Positions 24,823 to 33,222 of a stretch of DNA of 36,946 nt are shown in pieces; position 1 is the stretch's first letter; every line of letters begins with the position of its first letter. The stretch comes from Candidatus Avimonas caecicola (GTDB taxonomy: Bacteria > Bacillota > Clostridia > Oscillospirales > Acutalibacteraceae): the NCBI GenBank assembly GCA_904419875.1, contig CAJFTG010000023.1:1-36946 (forward strand). Direction: 5' to 3'. Made by a program: the position numbers and the translations under genes. The notes below the pieces were generated by a model. That model did not search any database. It worked only from the letters and a program-made list of their open reading frames with translations, and was not told where the DNA came from.

Positions 24823-25634
24823 AGCGTAATCTCCCCGCTTTCCAGTTTCCCGCGCAGGATTTCCCGCACGTGTTCCAGGTCCTTGGGCGTGTCCACCGAC
24901 AGGGAGGCGGACTCCACCGCAATCATCCGCAGCTTTTTCCGGTTCTCGACGAAGCGGAGCTCGTTGATATCCTCTACGGCCTCCGCCGGGCCGCGCGGCG
25001 TTTGAGCGAAGAAGCGCAGCGCCTCGAGGGAATAGGCCAGCACGCCCAGGTGCTTGTAATAGACAAAATCCAGGCTGGCCTTGGGACAGGGGATCGGGCT
25101 GCGGGAGAAGTAGAGCGCATACCCCTCCCGGTCGGCCACCACCTTGATGTTGGTGTTGTCCACCACCTCGGCCGGGCTGCGGACGGGCGCCATCAGGTTG
25201 GCGGCGAAAAAGCCCGCCGTCTCCCGGGGAACCACCTGCTCCACCACGGCCGGGTCGATCAGCGGCTCGTCCCCGTTGACGCAGACGTACACATCCGCGG
25301 GGATGCGCCGCGCCGCTTCGTACAGGCGTTCGGTGCCGGTGCGGTGCTCCGGCGAGGTCATGACGCAGGGGATGCCGTGCTGTGCGCAGGCGCGGCGGAT
25401 TGCCTCGTGGTCCACCGCCGCGTATACCTCGTCGATGTTCCGCGCCTCCCGCACCCGGCGGTACACCCACCAGAGCATCGGCCGGCCGCAGAGGTCGGCC
25501 AGAGGCTTCCCCCGCATCCGGCTGGATTCATAGCGCGCCGGGATGAAGGCGACGGTGTGCGGCGCGCTTGTTTCCCGCGCCACGCCCGCCGGCAGGGCGC
25601 CCTCCGTCCGCTCTCCCCGCTCGTTCCGCTCCAT
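24819..25634 (-). CDS. KdsB-like cytidylyltransferase (CMP-ulosonate synthetase family)
   Basis: 271 aa. The KdsB/KpsU signature is clear throughout: IPARYESSRMRGKPLADL (31-48), EHRTGTERLYEAARR, the metal-binding VNGDEPLI (119-126), TNIKVVADREGYALYFSRSP (161-180) and VDTPKDL near the C-terminus. An N-terminal extension of about 25 residues is extra. Family enzymes activate Kdo or related 2-keto sugars with CTP. In Gram-negatives this feeds lipopolysaccharide or capsule; here it stands in a Gram-positive operon without kdsA. AAAGGAGG precedes the ATG at 25634, which overlaps the stop of the upstream glycosyltransferase by one base. The true sugar substrate is unknown. Confidence 0.9.
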   Translation of the reverse strand: MERNERGERTEGALPAGVARETSAPHTVAFIPARYESSRMRGKPLADLCGRPMLWWVYRRVREARNIDEVYAAVDHEAIRRACAQHGIPCVMTSPEHRTGTERLYEAARRIPADVYVCVNGDEPLIDPAVVEQVVPRETAGFFAANLMAPVRSPAEVVDNTNIKVVADREGYALYFSRSPIPCPKASLDFVYYKHLGVLAYSLEALRFFAQTPRGPAEAVEDINELRFVENRKKLRMIAVESASLSVDTPKDLEHVREILRGKLESGEITL

Positions 25635-27406
25635 CAGGAACCCCTCCTTTCCCGCCATTTCCGCCACAGGCCGCCCACGGCCCGCAGGGGCCGGGTGACC
25701 CGCCAGCTGGTGGAGCTTTCGTAGGCTTCCGTGACCTCCCGCACCCGGTCGTCCAGTTCCTGCCGATACCGCTCCGGCAGGGGCGGTGCGGGCGGCGCGG
25801 CCTTGTCCGGGGCGTTTGCGCCTGCCGGCTTTTTGTCCCGCTCTTTCTTGTAGAGGGTCCAGTTTTCCAGCAGCCGGTCGGACCACAGCCGGAGCACCCC
25901 GTCGCGCACCGCCTCGAACCCCTCCGGGACGGGGAAGGAGGCATTTTTGCAGCAGTTGTCCCCGTCCTTCATGTCGTAGGCGAGCACGCTGGGCAGGTAC
26001 ACCTGCACCTCCTGCCGGAGCAGCTGGCTGCGGCCGTTGGGCTTAAGGCCGAAATGAATCATCAGGAAATCCCGGATGCGGTCTCCCAGCGGGAGGAACA
26101 TCTGGTTGTATACCGTATCGGCCTCATAGGTTTCCAGCAGCGCCTGGATCACATAATGGCCCGGCAGGGCCCCGAAGCAGCCGGTGGTGATGGCCTCCGC
26201 GTCCTCAAAGCCGAAGAAAACCCGGTTGAGACGCAGCCGCTTCAGGCCGAGGCTGGCCCGCCGGTCGGGAGCGAGGACGATCCCCCCCTCCTCGTACAGA
26301 AGCCGCAGCGCGGCGTATTCCTCCGCATAGGCGGTGCGTCCCTGTTCCAGGGCCAGGCGGACCGACGGCGGCAGCCGGTCGGCGGGGAAGGCGCTCCGGT
26401 CCGCGTCGAGGAGCCGGGCGCGGGGGAAGTCCCGCCGGACCTCCTCCCGGTACGCCTCCGGGACAGGTCCGGAAAAGTGTACGCAGATCAGGTTGTCCGG
26501 GATGACCTCCCGGTCCAGAAAGGCGAGGAGCTTCCGGGTCTCTTTATCCCTGCCGAGATAGGGGTTGAGCAGAAAATCCTTTTTGTATTCTTTGAGAAGC
26601 CCGATGAAATCCGCCTGGAACAGGGGGCGGGAACTGGTCATGTTCCAGTAAAGCTGCCTGGCGGCGCAGTAGACCGCCTCCTCCCGGTAGGCCGGGTTGC
26701 ACCGCCCCAGAAAATAGCGGAACGCCTGCACGATGTCCGCCATGGCTCCGGTCTCGGAGGTGGAAATGGTGTTCGCCCGCCGGTAATAGGTATAAAACGG
26801 CTTTTGCACATACCCGACCCGCTGATACCGGGTCATCAGGGCCGGGATGAGCGCAATGTCCTCGAACAGCATCCGCTCGTAGGCGTTTTCGGCCCAGATG
26901 GAGCGGCGGAACAGCTTGTTGACGCTGTAGGTGATGTTGTTGCCGTTGGCGATGTAATCGGGCAGGTCGATCTCCCGGCGGGGATAGGTGACGGATACGG
27001 TTTCCCGTTCCTCCTCCACGTAGCGGATGCGCACGTCGCACATCACGATGTCGCAGTCGTCCTGCACCGCTTTTTCATACATCTCCTCGTACATGGTCGG
27101 CTCGACCGTGTCGTCCGAATCCACAAAGGCGATGTATTCGCCCGCAGCCGCCCGCACGCCGGTGTTGCGCGCCGGCCCCAGCCCCTCATTTTCCTTGTGG
27201 ATGACCTGCACCAGGCCCGGATATTCCCGCGCATAGCGGTCGCACAGGGCGGGGGAGGCGTCCTCGCTGCCGTCGTCCACCAGGAGGATCTCCTTTTCCT
27301 TCAGGGTCTGGGCGAGGAGGGAATCCACCGCCCGCTCCAGGTACATTTCGACCTGATAGACCGGGACGATGATGGAAACCTTGGGCGTCTGCGCTGTGTT
27401 ATTCAT
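25634..27406 (-). CDS. Glycosyltransferase: GT2 domain fused to degenerate GT32-like domain
   Basis: 590 aa. The GT-A domain (1-230) has VSIIVPVYQVEMYLERAVDS, ILLVDDGSEDASP, GLGPARNTGVRAAAGEYIAF and the metal-binding VDSDD. A second region (about 310-480) resembles GT32/Och1-type sugar transferases: AEEYAALRLLYEEGGIVLAP with a later GCFGALPGHYVIQALLETY. There the expected DxD is replaced by Ala-Pro-Asp-Arg, so this half may be inactive or bind only. The C-terminus has YESSTSWRVTRPLR, a motif often seen at the end of polysaccharide transferases. It overlaps the upstream gene by eight bases. The sugar donor cannot be read from sequence. Confidence 0.88.
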   Translation of the reverse strand: MNNTAQTPKVSIIVPVYQVEMYLERAVDSLLAQTLKEKEILLVDDGSEDASPALCDRYAREYPGLVQVIHKENEGLGPARNTGVRAAAGEYIAFVDSDDTVEPTMYEEMYEKAVQDDCDIVMCDVRIRYVEEERETVSVTYPRREIDLPDYIANGNNITYSVNKLFRRSIWAENAYERMLFEDIALIPALMTRYQRVGYVQKPFYTYYRRANTISTSETGAMADIVQAFRYFLGRCNPAYREEAVYCAARQLYWNMTSSRPLFQADFIGLLKEYKKDFLLNPYLGRDKETRKLLAFLDREVIPDNLICVHFSGPVPEAYREEVRRDFPRARLLDADRSAFPADRLPPSVRLALEQGRTAYAEEYAALRLLYEEGGIVLAPDRRASLGLKRLRLNRVFFGFEDAEAITTGCFGALPGHYVIQALLETYEADTVYNQMFLPLGDRIRDFLMIHFGLKPNGRSQLLRQEVQVYLPSVLAYDMKDGDNCCKNASFPVPEGFEAVRDGVLRLWSDRLLENWTLYKKERDKKPAGANAPDKAAPPAPPLPERYRQELDDRVREVTEAYESSTSWRVTRPLRAVGGLWRKWRERRGS

Positions 27407-28505
27407 GGCGTCCTCCTAGATAATGGAGCAGGCTCCGAAGCTGGTAAACCGTTTCGGGCACGTAATACCGTTTCCCGGCGAACTGCCGGCGGAAGCGGAG
27501 CAGATAACGCCGGAGCGTGTCGTCCTCCTTCCACAGCACCCTGCCGTCGAACAGCCGGTAGAGCATGACGGTGGGGATGTCCATGCCGAACACGATCCGG
27601 CCGGTCAGGGCCGCGTTGGAGCAGACGGTAATCAGGGTTCTGCCCGCCGGGTCCTGGTTGAGAAGAAGCAGCTCCCACGGCGCCGTCCCGGCGTATTTCC
27701 GGGTGAGGCCGAGCCGGTGGGGAAGGTTTTCCGGGTTGCGGGGATGGGGCTTGACAAGAAAGCGGCCGGGCCCCACCGCTTCGCGGCATTCCCGCATCAG
27801 CTCGAGGTCGTTGGTCCGGATCCCCTCGGCGCGGAAGGACTGCTCCAGGAAAAGGAAGTCCGCCGCCCCGTCCGGCGGATAGTCCTGCGGGCGATAGCCG
27901 AAAATATAATTGAGCGTTTCCCGCAGGGCGGGGTCGTCCCGGGGGATTTTCGGCAGGGGACGGTTGGGCAGGCAGTCGCCCCGCATGGCCAGATGCGGCT
28001 CATAGAGCAGCATGACGCTGATCTTGTCCCCGATTTTCCGCCCGTCCGAATGGCGGTTGATCGCGGCCCGGTCCTCCCGCAGATAATCGATCACGTAGGA
28101 GGAAAAGCCGTCCTCATACCCGATGAATTCGCAGGGGCGGGTATAGTACCAGCAGGCAAGCATGCGGGTAAACAGGTCGAAGTTGGCAAAATAGACTTGG
28201 CTGTACTCCCCGAGGTCGTCGCTGAGCGTCCCGCGGAACAGGGGGAGGAGGCTGCGGAACGCCTCGTCCACCGCCTCCTCCCTGGCGGCGGGGTACTGCC
28301 GGTTAAGCTCCCCGGCCCGGGCGGACAATACCCGCGCAAACGCACCGGTATCCCGCAGCCGGGGCAGGAGCGCCTCCCATCCGGGCAGGATGTCGGTGAC
28401 AAGCAGGTCGGCTTCCCGCCCGGAAAGGACGGTCCGGCGCAGGTGGACGGCGGTGAGCAGCTGATACACCGAATTGACCAGAATCAGGGCGCGGTTATTG
28501 GACAT
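27399..28505 (-). CDS. GT52/polysialyltransferase-like glycosyltransferase (copy 1)
   Basis: 368 aa. The N-terminus (ALILVNSVYQLLTAVHLRR) is the start typical of bacterial sialyltransferase-like GT-B folds, where a short strand precedes a Tyr-Gln-Leu helix. A GYEDGFSSY segment follows. The C-terminal half has VKPHPRNP and VCSNAALTGRIVFGMDIPTV, equivalent to the KPHP and Ser/Asn motifs of GT52 and the alpha-2,8-polysialyltransferase group. These enzymes use CMP-activated sugars, which fits the KdsB-like gene two positions downstream. GGGGAGGG precedes the ATG at 28505, and it overlaps the upstream gene by 11 bases. The family call is by motif; linkage and acceptor are unknown. Confidence 0.75.
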   Translation of the reverse strand: MSNNRALILVNSVYQLLTAVHLRRTVLSGREADLLVTDILPGWEALLPRLRDTGAFARVLSARAGELNRQYPAAREEAVDEAFRSLLPLFRGTLSDDLGEYSQVYFANFDLFTRMLACWYYTRPCEFIGYEDGFSSYVIDYLREDRAAINRHSDGRKIGDKISVMLLYEPHLAMRGDCLPNRPLPKIPRDDPALRETLNYIFGYRPQDYPPDGAADFLFLEQSFRAEGIRTNDLELMRECREAVGPGRFLVKPHPRNPENLPHRLGLTRKYAGTAPWELLLLNQDPAGRTLITVCSNAALTGRIVFGMDIPTVMLYRLFDGRVLWKEDDTLRRYLLRFRRQFAGKRYYVPETVYQLRSLLHYLGGRHE

Positions 28506-29481
28506 GCGGGTCCCTCCCCAGTTGACGGATGATGAAATGGCGGCGCAGGTTTTCGACGCCGGTGGAGCTGAAGGTGTAAACGGCTTCCGGCGGCCTGTGC
28601 CGGAACGCGTAGGGCAGCAGCTCGCTGGGAAACACGGCCCGCAGGATATCGGCCTGCGGGAAGATCGCGGCATAGTCCGTCGCGTCGTCCGGGTGCTTTT
28701 TAATCAGCAGGCGGAGGCCCCGCAGCGGCCCGTCCCGCAGCCGTTCATACAGCCGGCGCTGCTCCTCCCCGGTGAGGATGCCCAGGCCGGCGAAATGCTG
28801 GGTCAGCAGGATCGCCTGCGCCCCGGTTCGGATGCGGCGCCGGAGGAAAAGCCGGACCAGCGTCCGGCGCCGCCGGGGGTCCAGCTGCTCCAGCGCCTCC
28901 TCCACCGAAAAATCCCGGTAAAAGCTGCCGGAAACGTCGGCGGTTTGCGCCCGCTTCAGGCAGTAGACCCCGCGCACGCAGGGGCCGCTGCCGTCGAACA
29001 GCCCGTATTTTCGGGCGATGGCGGCGTGGACGGGATAGGTTTTCAGCAGCGGGCGGTACAGCTCCTCCGCCCGGCTGAGCATCCCCGCCGCGTCCTCAAA
29101 AAAGAAAAAGGGAAGCCGCTCCCGGATGAGGCAGAGGGAAAAATAGAAGTGCGCCCCCGCCACGTATACGGGACGGTAAGCGGCGAGCGGGAGGGGGAGC
29201 GCCGCGCGGCAGGCGCGGGCCGCGTCCGCAAAGACCTGCGCCTCCTCCCGGTGGGGGATGTGCCGGTAGGGAAAGAGGTGCACCTCGTCAAAAAAGCGGC
29301 GGGAGGCCAGCGCCCGGTACCGCGGGTATTTGTCGGTGATAAAGTCGGGCAGCAGCAGGACCGCCCGCTCCGCCGGGTGGCAGAGAAGGCGGTGGAGCAG
29401 CACCTCCAGCAGCTGATAGGAGCTGACCGCGTGATACAATACGGGAGGCCGTTCCGCCCGGTCAGCCGATCTGCGCGTCAT
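28495..29481 (-). CDS. GT52/polysialyltransferase-like glycosyltransferase (copy 2)
   Basis: 328 aa. Like its neighbour it starts with a strand and a YHAVSSYQLLEVLLHRL helix and contains PFFFFEDAAGMLS. The C-terminal motif is LLIKKHPDD, followed by ILRAVFPSELLPYAF and VYTFSSTGVENLR, the pattern of GT52-like transferases. Identity to copy 1 is low, so the two are probably separate transferases and not a recent duplication. GGGAGGGAA precedes the ATG at 29481, inside the end of the preceding gene (20-base overlap). It may add a CMP-activated keto sugar to the growing chain; this is inferred from family and context. Confidence 0.72.
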   Translation of the reverse strand: MTRRSADRAERPPVLYHAVSSYQLLEVLLHRLLCHPAERAVLLLPDFITDKYPRYRALASRRFFDEVHLFPYRHIPHREEAQVFADAARACRAALPLPLAAYRPVYVAGAHFYFSLCLIRERLPFFFFEDAAGMLSRAEELYRPLLKTYPVHAAIARKYGLFDGSGPCVRGVYCLKRAQTADVSGSFYRDFSVEEALEQLDPRRRRTLVRLFLRRRIRTGAQAILLTQHFAGLGILTGEEQRRLYERLRDGPLRGLRLLIKKHPDDATDYAAIFPQADILRAVFPSELLPYAFRHRPPEAVYTFSSTGVENLRRHFIIRQLGRDPHVQ

Positions 29482-31489
29482 CCAGTATTCCCTCCCAGTC
29501 TTCCATAAACCGCCGGTTCCTCCCGCTTTCCAGCGGGATCATGGGGGCGTAGGCGTCCCGTCCGCTGATGGGGAGGAGCAGGCCCAGCCGTTCCTCGGTG
29601 CGCATAAGCAGTTCCACAAAATCCAGCGCGCCCCGGTGAATCTCCCGGATCCGCGCGGCATGGGCGGGCGGCGGCCGGAACCGGCAGACCGGCTCTCCGT
29701 TATCGTCCGGGTAAAAGCCGACCAGGCTCCCTTCCGGCGCGCCGAGGAGGAGCTCCCAGTAAAGATTATGGCCGCGGGCCGGGTCGTGCAGCTTCCAGAG
29801 GTCCCGGTTTTCCTGTTCGGAATACAGATAGCTGACCAGCCGGCCGCCGAGAAAGAAGGGGACGGCGGCGTCCGGCTCCGGGCTGCGGGCGGCGTTGGTC
29901 CCGGCCACGACCCCGGTCAGGGGGCAGCCGATGCCCCACAGGCGGTTGACCGCGCAGTCCAGCATGACCGCGCCGCTCCCCGCCCAGCCGATGTCCACCG
30001 CCGCCGCGCTTCGGCTGCCCGCAAGGACGCGGCGGTAGTAAGCCGCTCCGGCCTCCCGCTGCGGGCGGTAAGCCTCCAGCACCTCGTCCCAGGCGTCCAG
30101 AAGATAGCTTTTGACTTTCCCCGCATTTTTATTCGTCAGCTCGTCCTCCGCCCGCAATCCCGCGGCGCGGCAGAGGGGGCCGAGCAGGGAAGGCAGCTCC
30201 ATCCCCTCCAGCACCCGCCGCAGGGAGAAGCCCTGCCCCGCCTTGTGGAAGAGGAAGCGGCGGAAATACTCCTGCCGGTAATACCCGGCGGTCAGCTTCA
30301 CCGCCGCCAGCCGCGACCAGTACGCATAGGCGGTGCGCGCCGCCTCGTCCGGATACAGCCGGCAGTAAACCTCCCGGAGCAGGGCGCCGTCCCGGGAGAG
30401 GAACAGCAGCCTGTCCACGCCGCGGGAAGCCGCGTAATCATGGATGAAGCGGCAGTAGCCCGCCGCGAACAGGCCGCCGCACAGAAAACCGTATTCGTAA
30501 TCCCGGCTGCAGACGGTCAGGCCGCTGTGCAGCCGGGCGTTGACCAGCCCGCGGTATATGCTGCCGGTCACGGCGGACAGGTCGTGCGGGCGGAAGCGGT
30601 CCCCCGCCCGCTGGACGTTGGGATACGGAAAGGCGCGCAGGCCGTGCTTTTCCGCCTGCACCCCGTCGGCATGCGCGTTGTCCCCCACATGGGCGGGCCC
30701 GCCGCCGGACCCGGCCGGGTCCGGCATTGACCGCAGGAGAAGGGGGTACAGCCCGCCGTCCGCCTTGGAACACCCGTGCCCGCAGGAGACCAGCAGGCCT
30801 GCAAAGCCGGTAAAGCCGGCGTTTTCCAGCAGTTCGCCCACCCGCGCTTCCCCGAGGTACATGTCCGACAGGGCGAACACGGGGACGCCCCGGCGGCGGA
30901 GGGCCGCAAAAACGCGGAGCATGTAGGGGTTGGGATAGCAGCAGCGCTTTTCCCACTCCCATTCCGCCCGCAGGCCGTCCTCCCGGGGGATGCCGGTTTC
31001 CGTTTCCATCTCGGCCCAGATCTCCTCCAGCGTGACCTCCCGCGTCCCCTTTTCCCGGGCCTTGCGTTCCCGCGCCTGTTCCTCCGCCGCGATGCGGATG
31101 CGCCGGAAATCGGGGTACCGCAGGGTCATCCCCACCAGGTAGAACAGGTCCGCCGGGTCGGAAAAGGGGCGGAACAGCAGGGTGTCGAACACGTCGAAGG
31201 AGACCGCGCCGCAGGCGGCGAGCCGGGCGGCGAAGTCCTCCGGGCTTTCCCGCCGGGACAGGGAGGATTCGCTGCCGTCGGCGTACAGCGGCGTCTCCTC
31301 GTACATAGGGGGATGAAGCGGCCGGCCCAGGCCGCGGCGGAAGAGGAGGTAGTATTGGATGTTCAGCCACAGCAGGACAAGGGCCGCCGCCGGCCGGCCC
31401 ATCGCAGGGTCGGCCCGCCGCCGGGCCTCGTAGCGGTCGCGGATGCCCGGCACCCGGTCGACCAGCAGCCGGCGGAGCCGTTCCTTCAT
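29462..31489 (-). CDS. HAD-like domain fused to an RDG/DxGWxGS domain, polysaccharide biosynthesis protein
   Basis: 675 aa. The N-terminal third is HAD-like: motif I is VSFDVFDTLLFRPF (nucleophile Asp99), motif II lies in VFALSDMYLG, a Lys is in CSKADGGLY, and motif IV is AHVGDNAHADGVQA. At the second Asp position of classical phosphatases there is Phe101, so plain phosphatase activity is doubtful. The rest (about 340-560) carries LLFLSRDGALLREVYCRLYP and AVDIGWAGSGAVMLD, matching the protein at 33223-34611. Such fusions occur in capsule-type clusters, but I know no defined activity. The ATG at 31489 has AAAGGAGAG upstream. The 94-base gap to the ABC ATPase gene is the largest in this operon. 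Confidence 0.75.
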   Translation of the reverse strand: MKERLRRLLVDRVPGIRDRYEARRRADPAMGRPAAALVLLWLNIQYYLLFRRGLGRPLHPPMYEETPLYADGSESSLSRRESPEDFAARLAACGAVSFDVFDTLLFRPFSDPADLFYLVGMTLRYPDFRRIRIAAEEQARERKAREKGTREVTLEEIWAEMETETGIPREDGLRAEWEWEKRCCYPNPYMLRVFAALRRRGVPVFALSDMYLGEARVGELLENAGFTGFAGLLVSCGHGCSKADGGLYPLLLRSMPDPAGSGGGPAHVGDNAHADGVQAEKHGLRAFPYPNVQRAGDRFRPHDLSAVTGSIYRGLVNARLHSGLTVCSRDYEYGFLCGGLFAAGYCRFIHDYAASRGVDRLLFLSRDGALLREVYCRLYPDEAARTAYAYWSRLAAVKLTAGYYRQEYFRRFLFHKAGQGFSLRRVLEGMELPSLLGPLCRAAGLRAEDELTNKNAGKVKSYLLDAWDEVLEAYRPQREAGAAYYRRVLAGSRSAAAVDIGWAGSGAVMLDCAVNRLWGIGCPLTGVVAGTNAARSPEPDAAVPFFLGGRLVSYLYSEQENRDLWKLHDPARGHNLYWELLLGAPEGSLVGFYPDDNGEPVCRFRPPPAHAARIREIHRGALDFVELLMRTEERLGLLLPISGRDAYAPMIPLESGRNRRFMEDWEGILDDAQIG

Positions 31490-31583
31490 CGTTCCTCTCT
31501 CCTTTCTGCTGGGGCGGCCGCGCGCAGGCGGCGGGCTGCCGCCTCTCTGCCGTCCCGGCGGGAGGACAAACGCCGCCGCGGCC

Positions 31584-32360
31584 TTATTTTGCCGGACGGG
31601 GCGGGTCCCCCGCCCTGTTTTCATAGGCGCGGCAGACGCTGTCGGGGTCGCCCAGCGCCATCAGGCGGCCTTTTTCCAGCCAGGCCGCCCGGGTACAGGT
31701 GGTGCGGATGACCGAGGGGGCGTGGGAGACGAGCAGCACCGTCGAGCCGCCCCCGATCATCTCCCGGATGCGCGCTTCGCTTTTTTTGCGGAAAAACAGA
31801 TCCCCCACGCTGAGCACCTCGTCCAGAATGAGGATTTCCGGGGCGTCCCCCGCCGTGGCGATGGCGAAGCCCAGCCGGGAGACCATGCCGGAGGAATAGT
31901 TGCGCACCCGTTCCTCCATGAAGCCCTCCAGCTCCGCAAACTGTACGATGCGTCGGTAATTGGCATCGAGAAAAGCTTTGGTATACCCGATGAGCGCCCC
32001 GCTGAGATAGACGTTTTCCCGGCCGGTCAGCTCGGGGTCGAAGCCGGTGCCCAGGGTGAGGAGCTGCACCTTCCGCCGGTCCGCCAGCACCCGGCCGGCG
32101 GTCGGGATAAGCGCGCCGGAGATGATTTTCAGCAGGGTGCTTTTCCCCGACCCGTTGGAGCCGATCAGCCCCAACACCTCGCCCTTTCCCACCGTAAAGC
32201 TCACGTCGTCCAGCGCCAGGAAGGTTTCGCGCCGGCGCTGCCCCCGCAGGGAAGCGATCAGGAGCTCCTTGAGGCTGGAGGACTCGTCCTTCGCCCGGCG
32301 GAACTGCATGCTCACGTGCTCCACCACGATTTCCGGCCGGGCCTGCTCCGACGTTTTCAT
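31584..32360 (-). CDS. Polysaccharide export ABC transporter ATPase (Wzt/TagH type)
   Basis: 258 aa. Walker A is GSNGSGKST (67-75), the signature is NYSSGM (154-159), Walker B is EILILDEV (175-182), and the H-loop His is in LLVSHA. The N-terminal SSSLKELLIASLRG before the nucleotide-binding domain is typical of Wzt/TagH/KpsT proteins. There is no C-terminal carbohydrate-binding extension, so export probably does not depend on a chain-end cap recognised by Wzt. The ATG at 32360 with GGAG eight bases upstream is preferred; a GTG at 32369 is also possible. It drives the permease at 32380 to export lipid-linked polymer across the membrane. Confidence 0.95.
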   Translation of the reverse strand: MKTSEQARPEIVVEHVSMQFRRAKDESSSLKELLIASLRGQRRRETFLALDDVSFTVGKGEVLGLIGSNGSGKSTLLKIISGALIPTAGRVLADRRKVQLLTLGTGFDPELTGRENVYLSGALIGYTKAFLDANYRRIVQFAELEGFMEERVRNYSSGMVSRLGFAIATAGDAPEILILDEVLSVGDLFFRKKSEARIREMIGGGSTVLLVSHAPSVIRTTCTRAAWLEKGRLMALGDPDSVCRAYENRAGDPPRPAK

Positions 32361-32379
32361 GCCGCTCACTCCGTTTCCT

Positions 32380-33207
32380 TCAGAGTTTCTGGATAATGCG
32401 GTTCCGGTTTTTCCGGAAGACCGCGCGCCCGGCCAGATACAGCCCGCCGCCCCAAAGCGCCATCTGCGCCCAGGCCGGCCAGCCCGGCGCTTCCCCCCGC
32501 ATCACCAGCCCCCGCAGGCCGTCGATGAACAAAAACAGGGGATTGACCCCGATGACCGTGCGGATGAAGCCCTGCAGCTGGTCGGCGGGATAGAAGATGG
32601 CCGAGCAGTACATCCACAGGGTGAGCGCCACCGTGTACAGATGCTTGACATCCCCGAAGAACACATAGGCCGCCGCCAGCAGGTAGGACATCCCCAGCGA
32701 GAAGGCGAACAGGCACAGCAGGATCAGGGGGGAGAGCAGCATGGCTGCTTTCGGCGTCACCCGGAACACGGCGAGCATGACCGCGTACGCCGCCAGGGAA
32801 TAGCCCAGGTTGATCAGCGCGGTGTACACCCGCGTGAGAATAAACAGCTCCATGGGGAATTTCACCCGGAGGAGCAGGGGCCGGTTGTCCACCAGGGTGG
32901 TCATGGCCGCGGTGGTGGCCCCCGTGAAGGTCTGCCACACCAGGTAGCCGGTCAGGTAATAGATGGGGTAGTTTTCGATGGAGCGGCGGAAAAGCTGGGA
33001 AAAGATCAGGGAGAGCACCGCCATCGACAGCAGGGGATTGAGCACGCTCCACAGCACCCCCAGATAGGAGCGGGCATACTTGCGCTTGAGCTCCCGCGCC
33101 GTGAGCTGGCGGATGACAAAGGCGTACTGCCCGGCGGAGGCACGGCGCGGGGAGGAGGGCCGGCCCTCCTCCCCGCCTGCGGCCTTTTGCGCCCGCGGTT
33201 CGGCCAT
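32380..33207 (-). CDS. Polysaccharide export ABC transporter permease (Wzm/TagG type)
   Basis: 275 aa with about six membrane segments. The first cytoplasmic region has the family motif RELKRKYARSYLGVLWSVLNP, and later PLLLRVKFPMELFIL and VNPLFLFIDGLRGLVM are also characteristic of ABC-2 polysaccharide exporters. AAAGGAGG precedes the ATG at 33207, and the stop lies 19 bases before the ATPase gene. An N-terminal stretch of about 25 residues is Ala/Gly/Ser-rich and poorly conserved. With the ATPase it exports the glycan made by the transferases in this operon. Confidence 0.95.
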   Translation of the reverse strand: MAEPRAQKAAGGEEGRPSSPRRASAGQYAFVIRQLTARELKRKYARSYLGVLWSVLNPLLSMAVLSLIFSQLFRRSIENYPIYYLTGYLVWQTFTGATTAAMTTLVDNRPLLLRVKFPMELFILTRVYTALINLGYSLAAYAVMLAVFRVTPKAAMLLSPLILLCLFAFSLGMSYLLAAAYVFFGDVKHLYTVALTLWMYCSAIFYPADQLQGFIRTVIGVNPLFLFIDGLRGLVMRGEAPGWPAWAQMALWGGGLYLAGRAVFRKNRNRIIQKL

Positions 33208-33222
33208 GGACGGTTCCTCCTT

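Noticed and set aside
24823-25470. N-terminal extension of the aldolase upstream of 24822
   Set aside because: The frame is open, but it overlaps the KdsB-like gene in another frame and has no aldolase-like features. The GTG at 24822 with GGGGAG upstream fits the family start.
31490-31583. Internal terminator in the gap between the ABC ATPase and HAD-fusion genes
   Set aside because: A GC-rich 6-bp hairpin is present on the minus strand but no T-run follows; polar separation of the operon is not supported.
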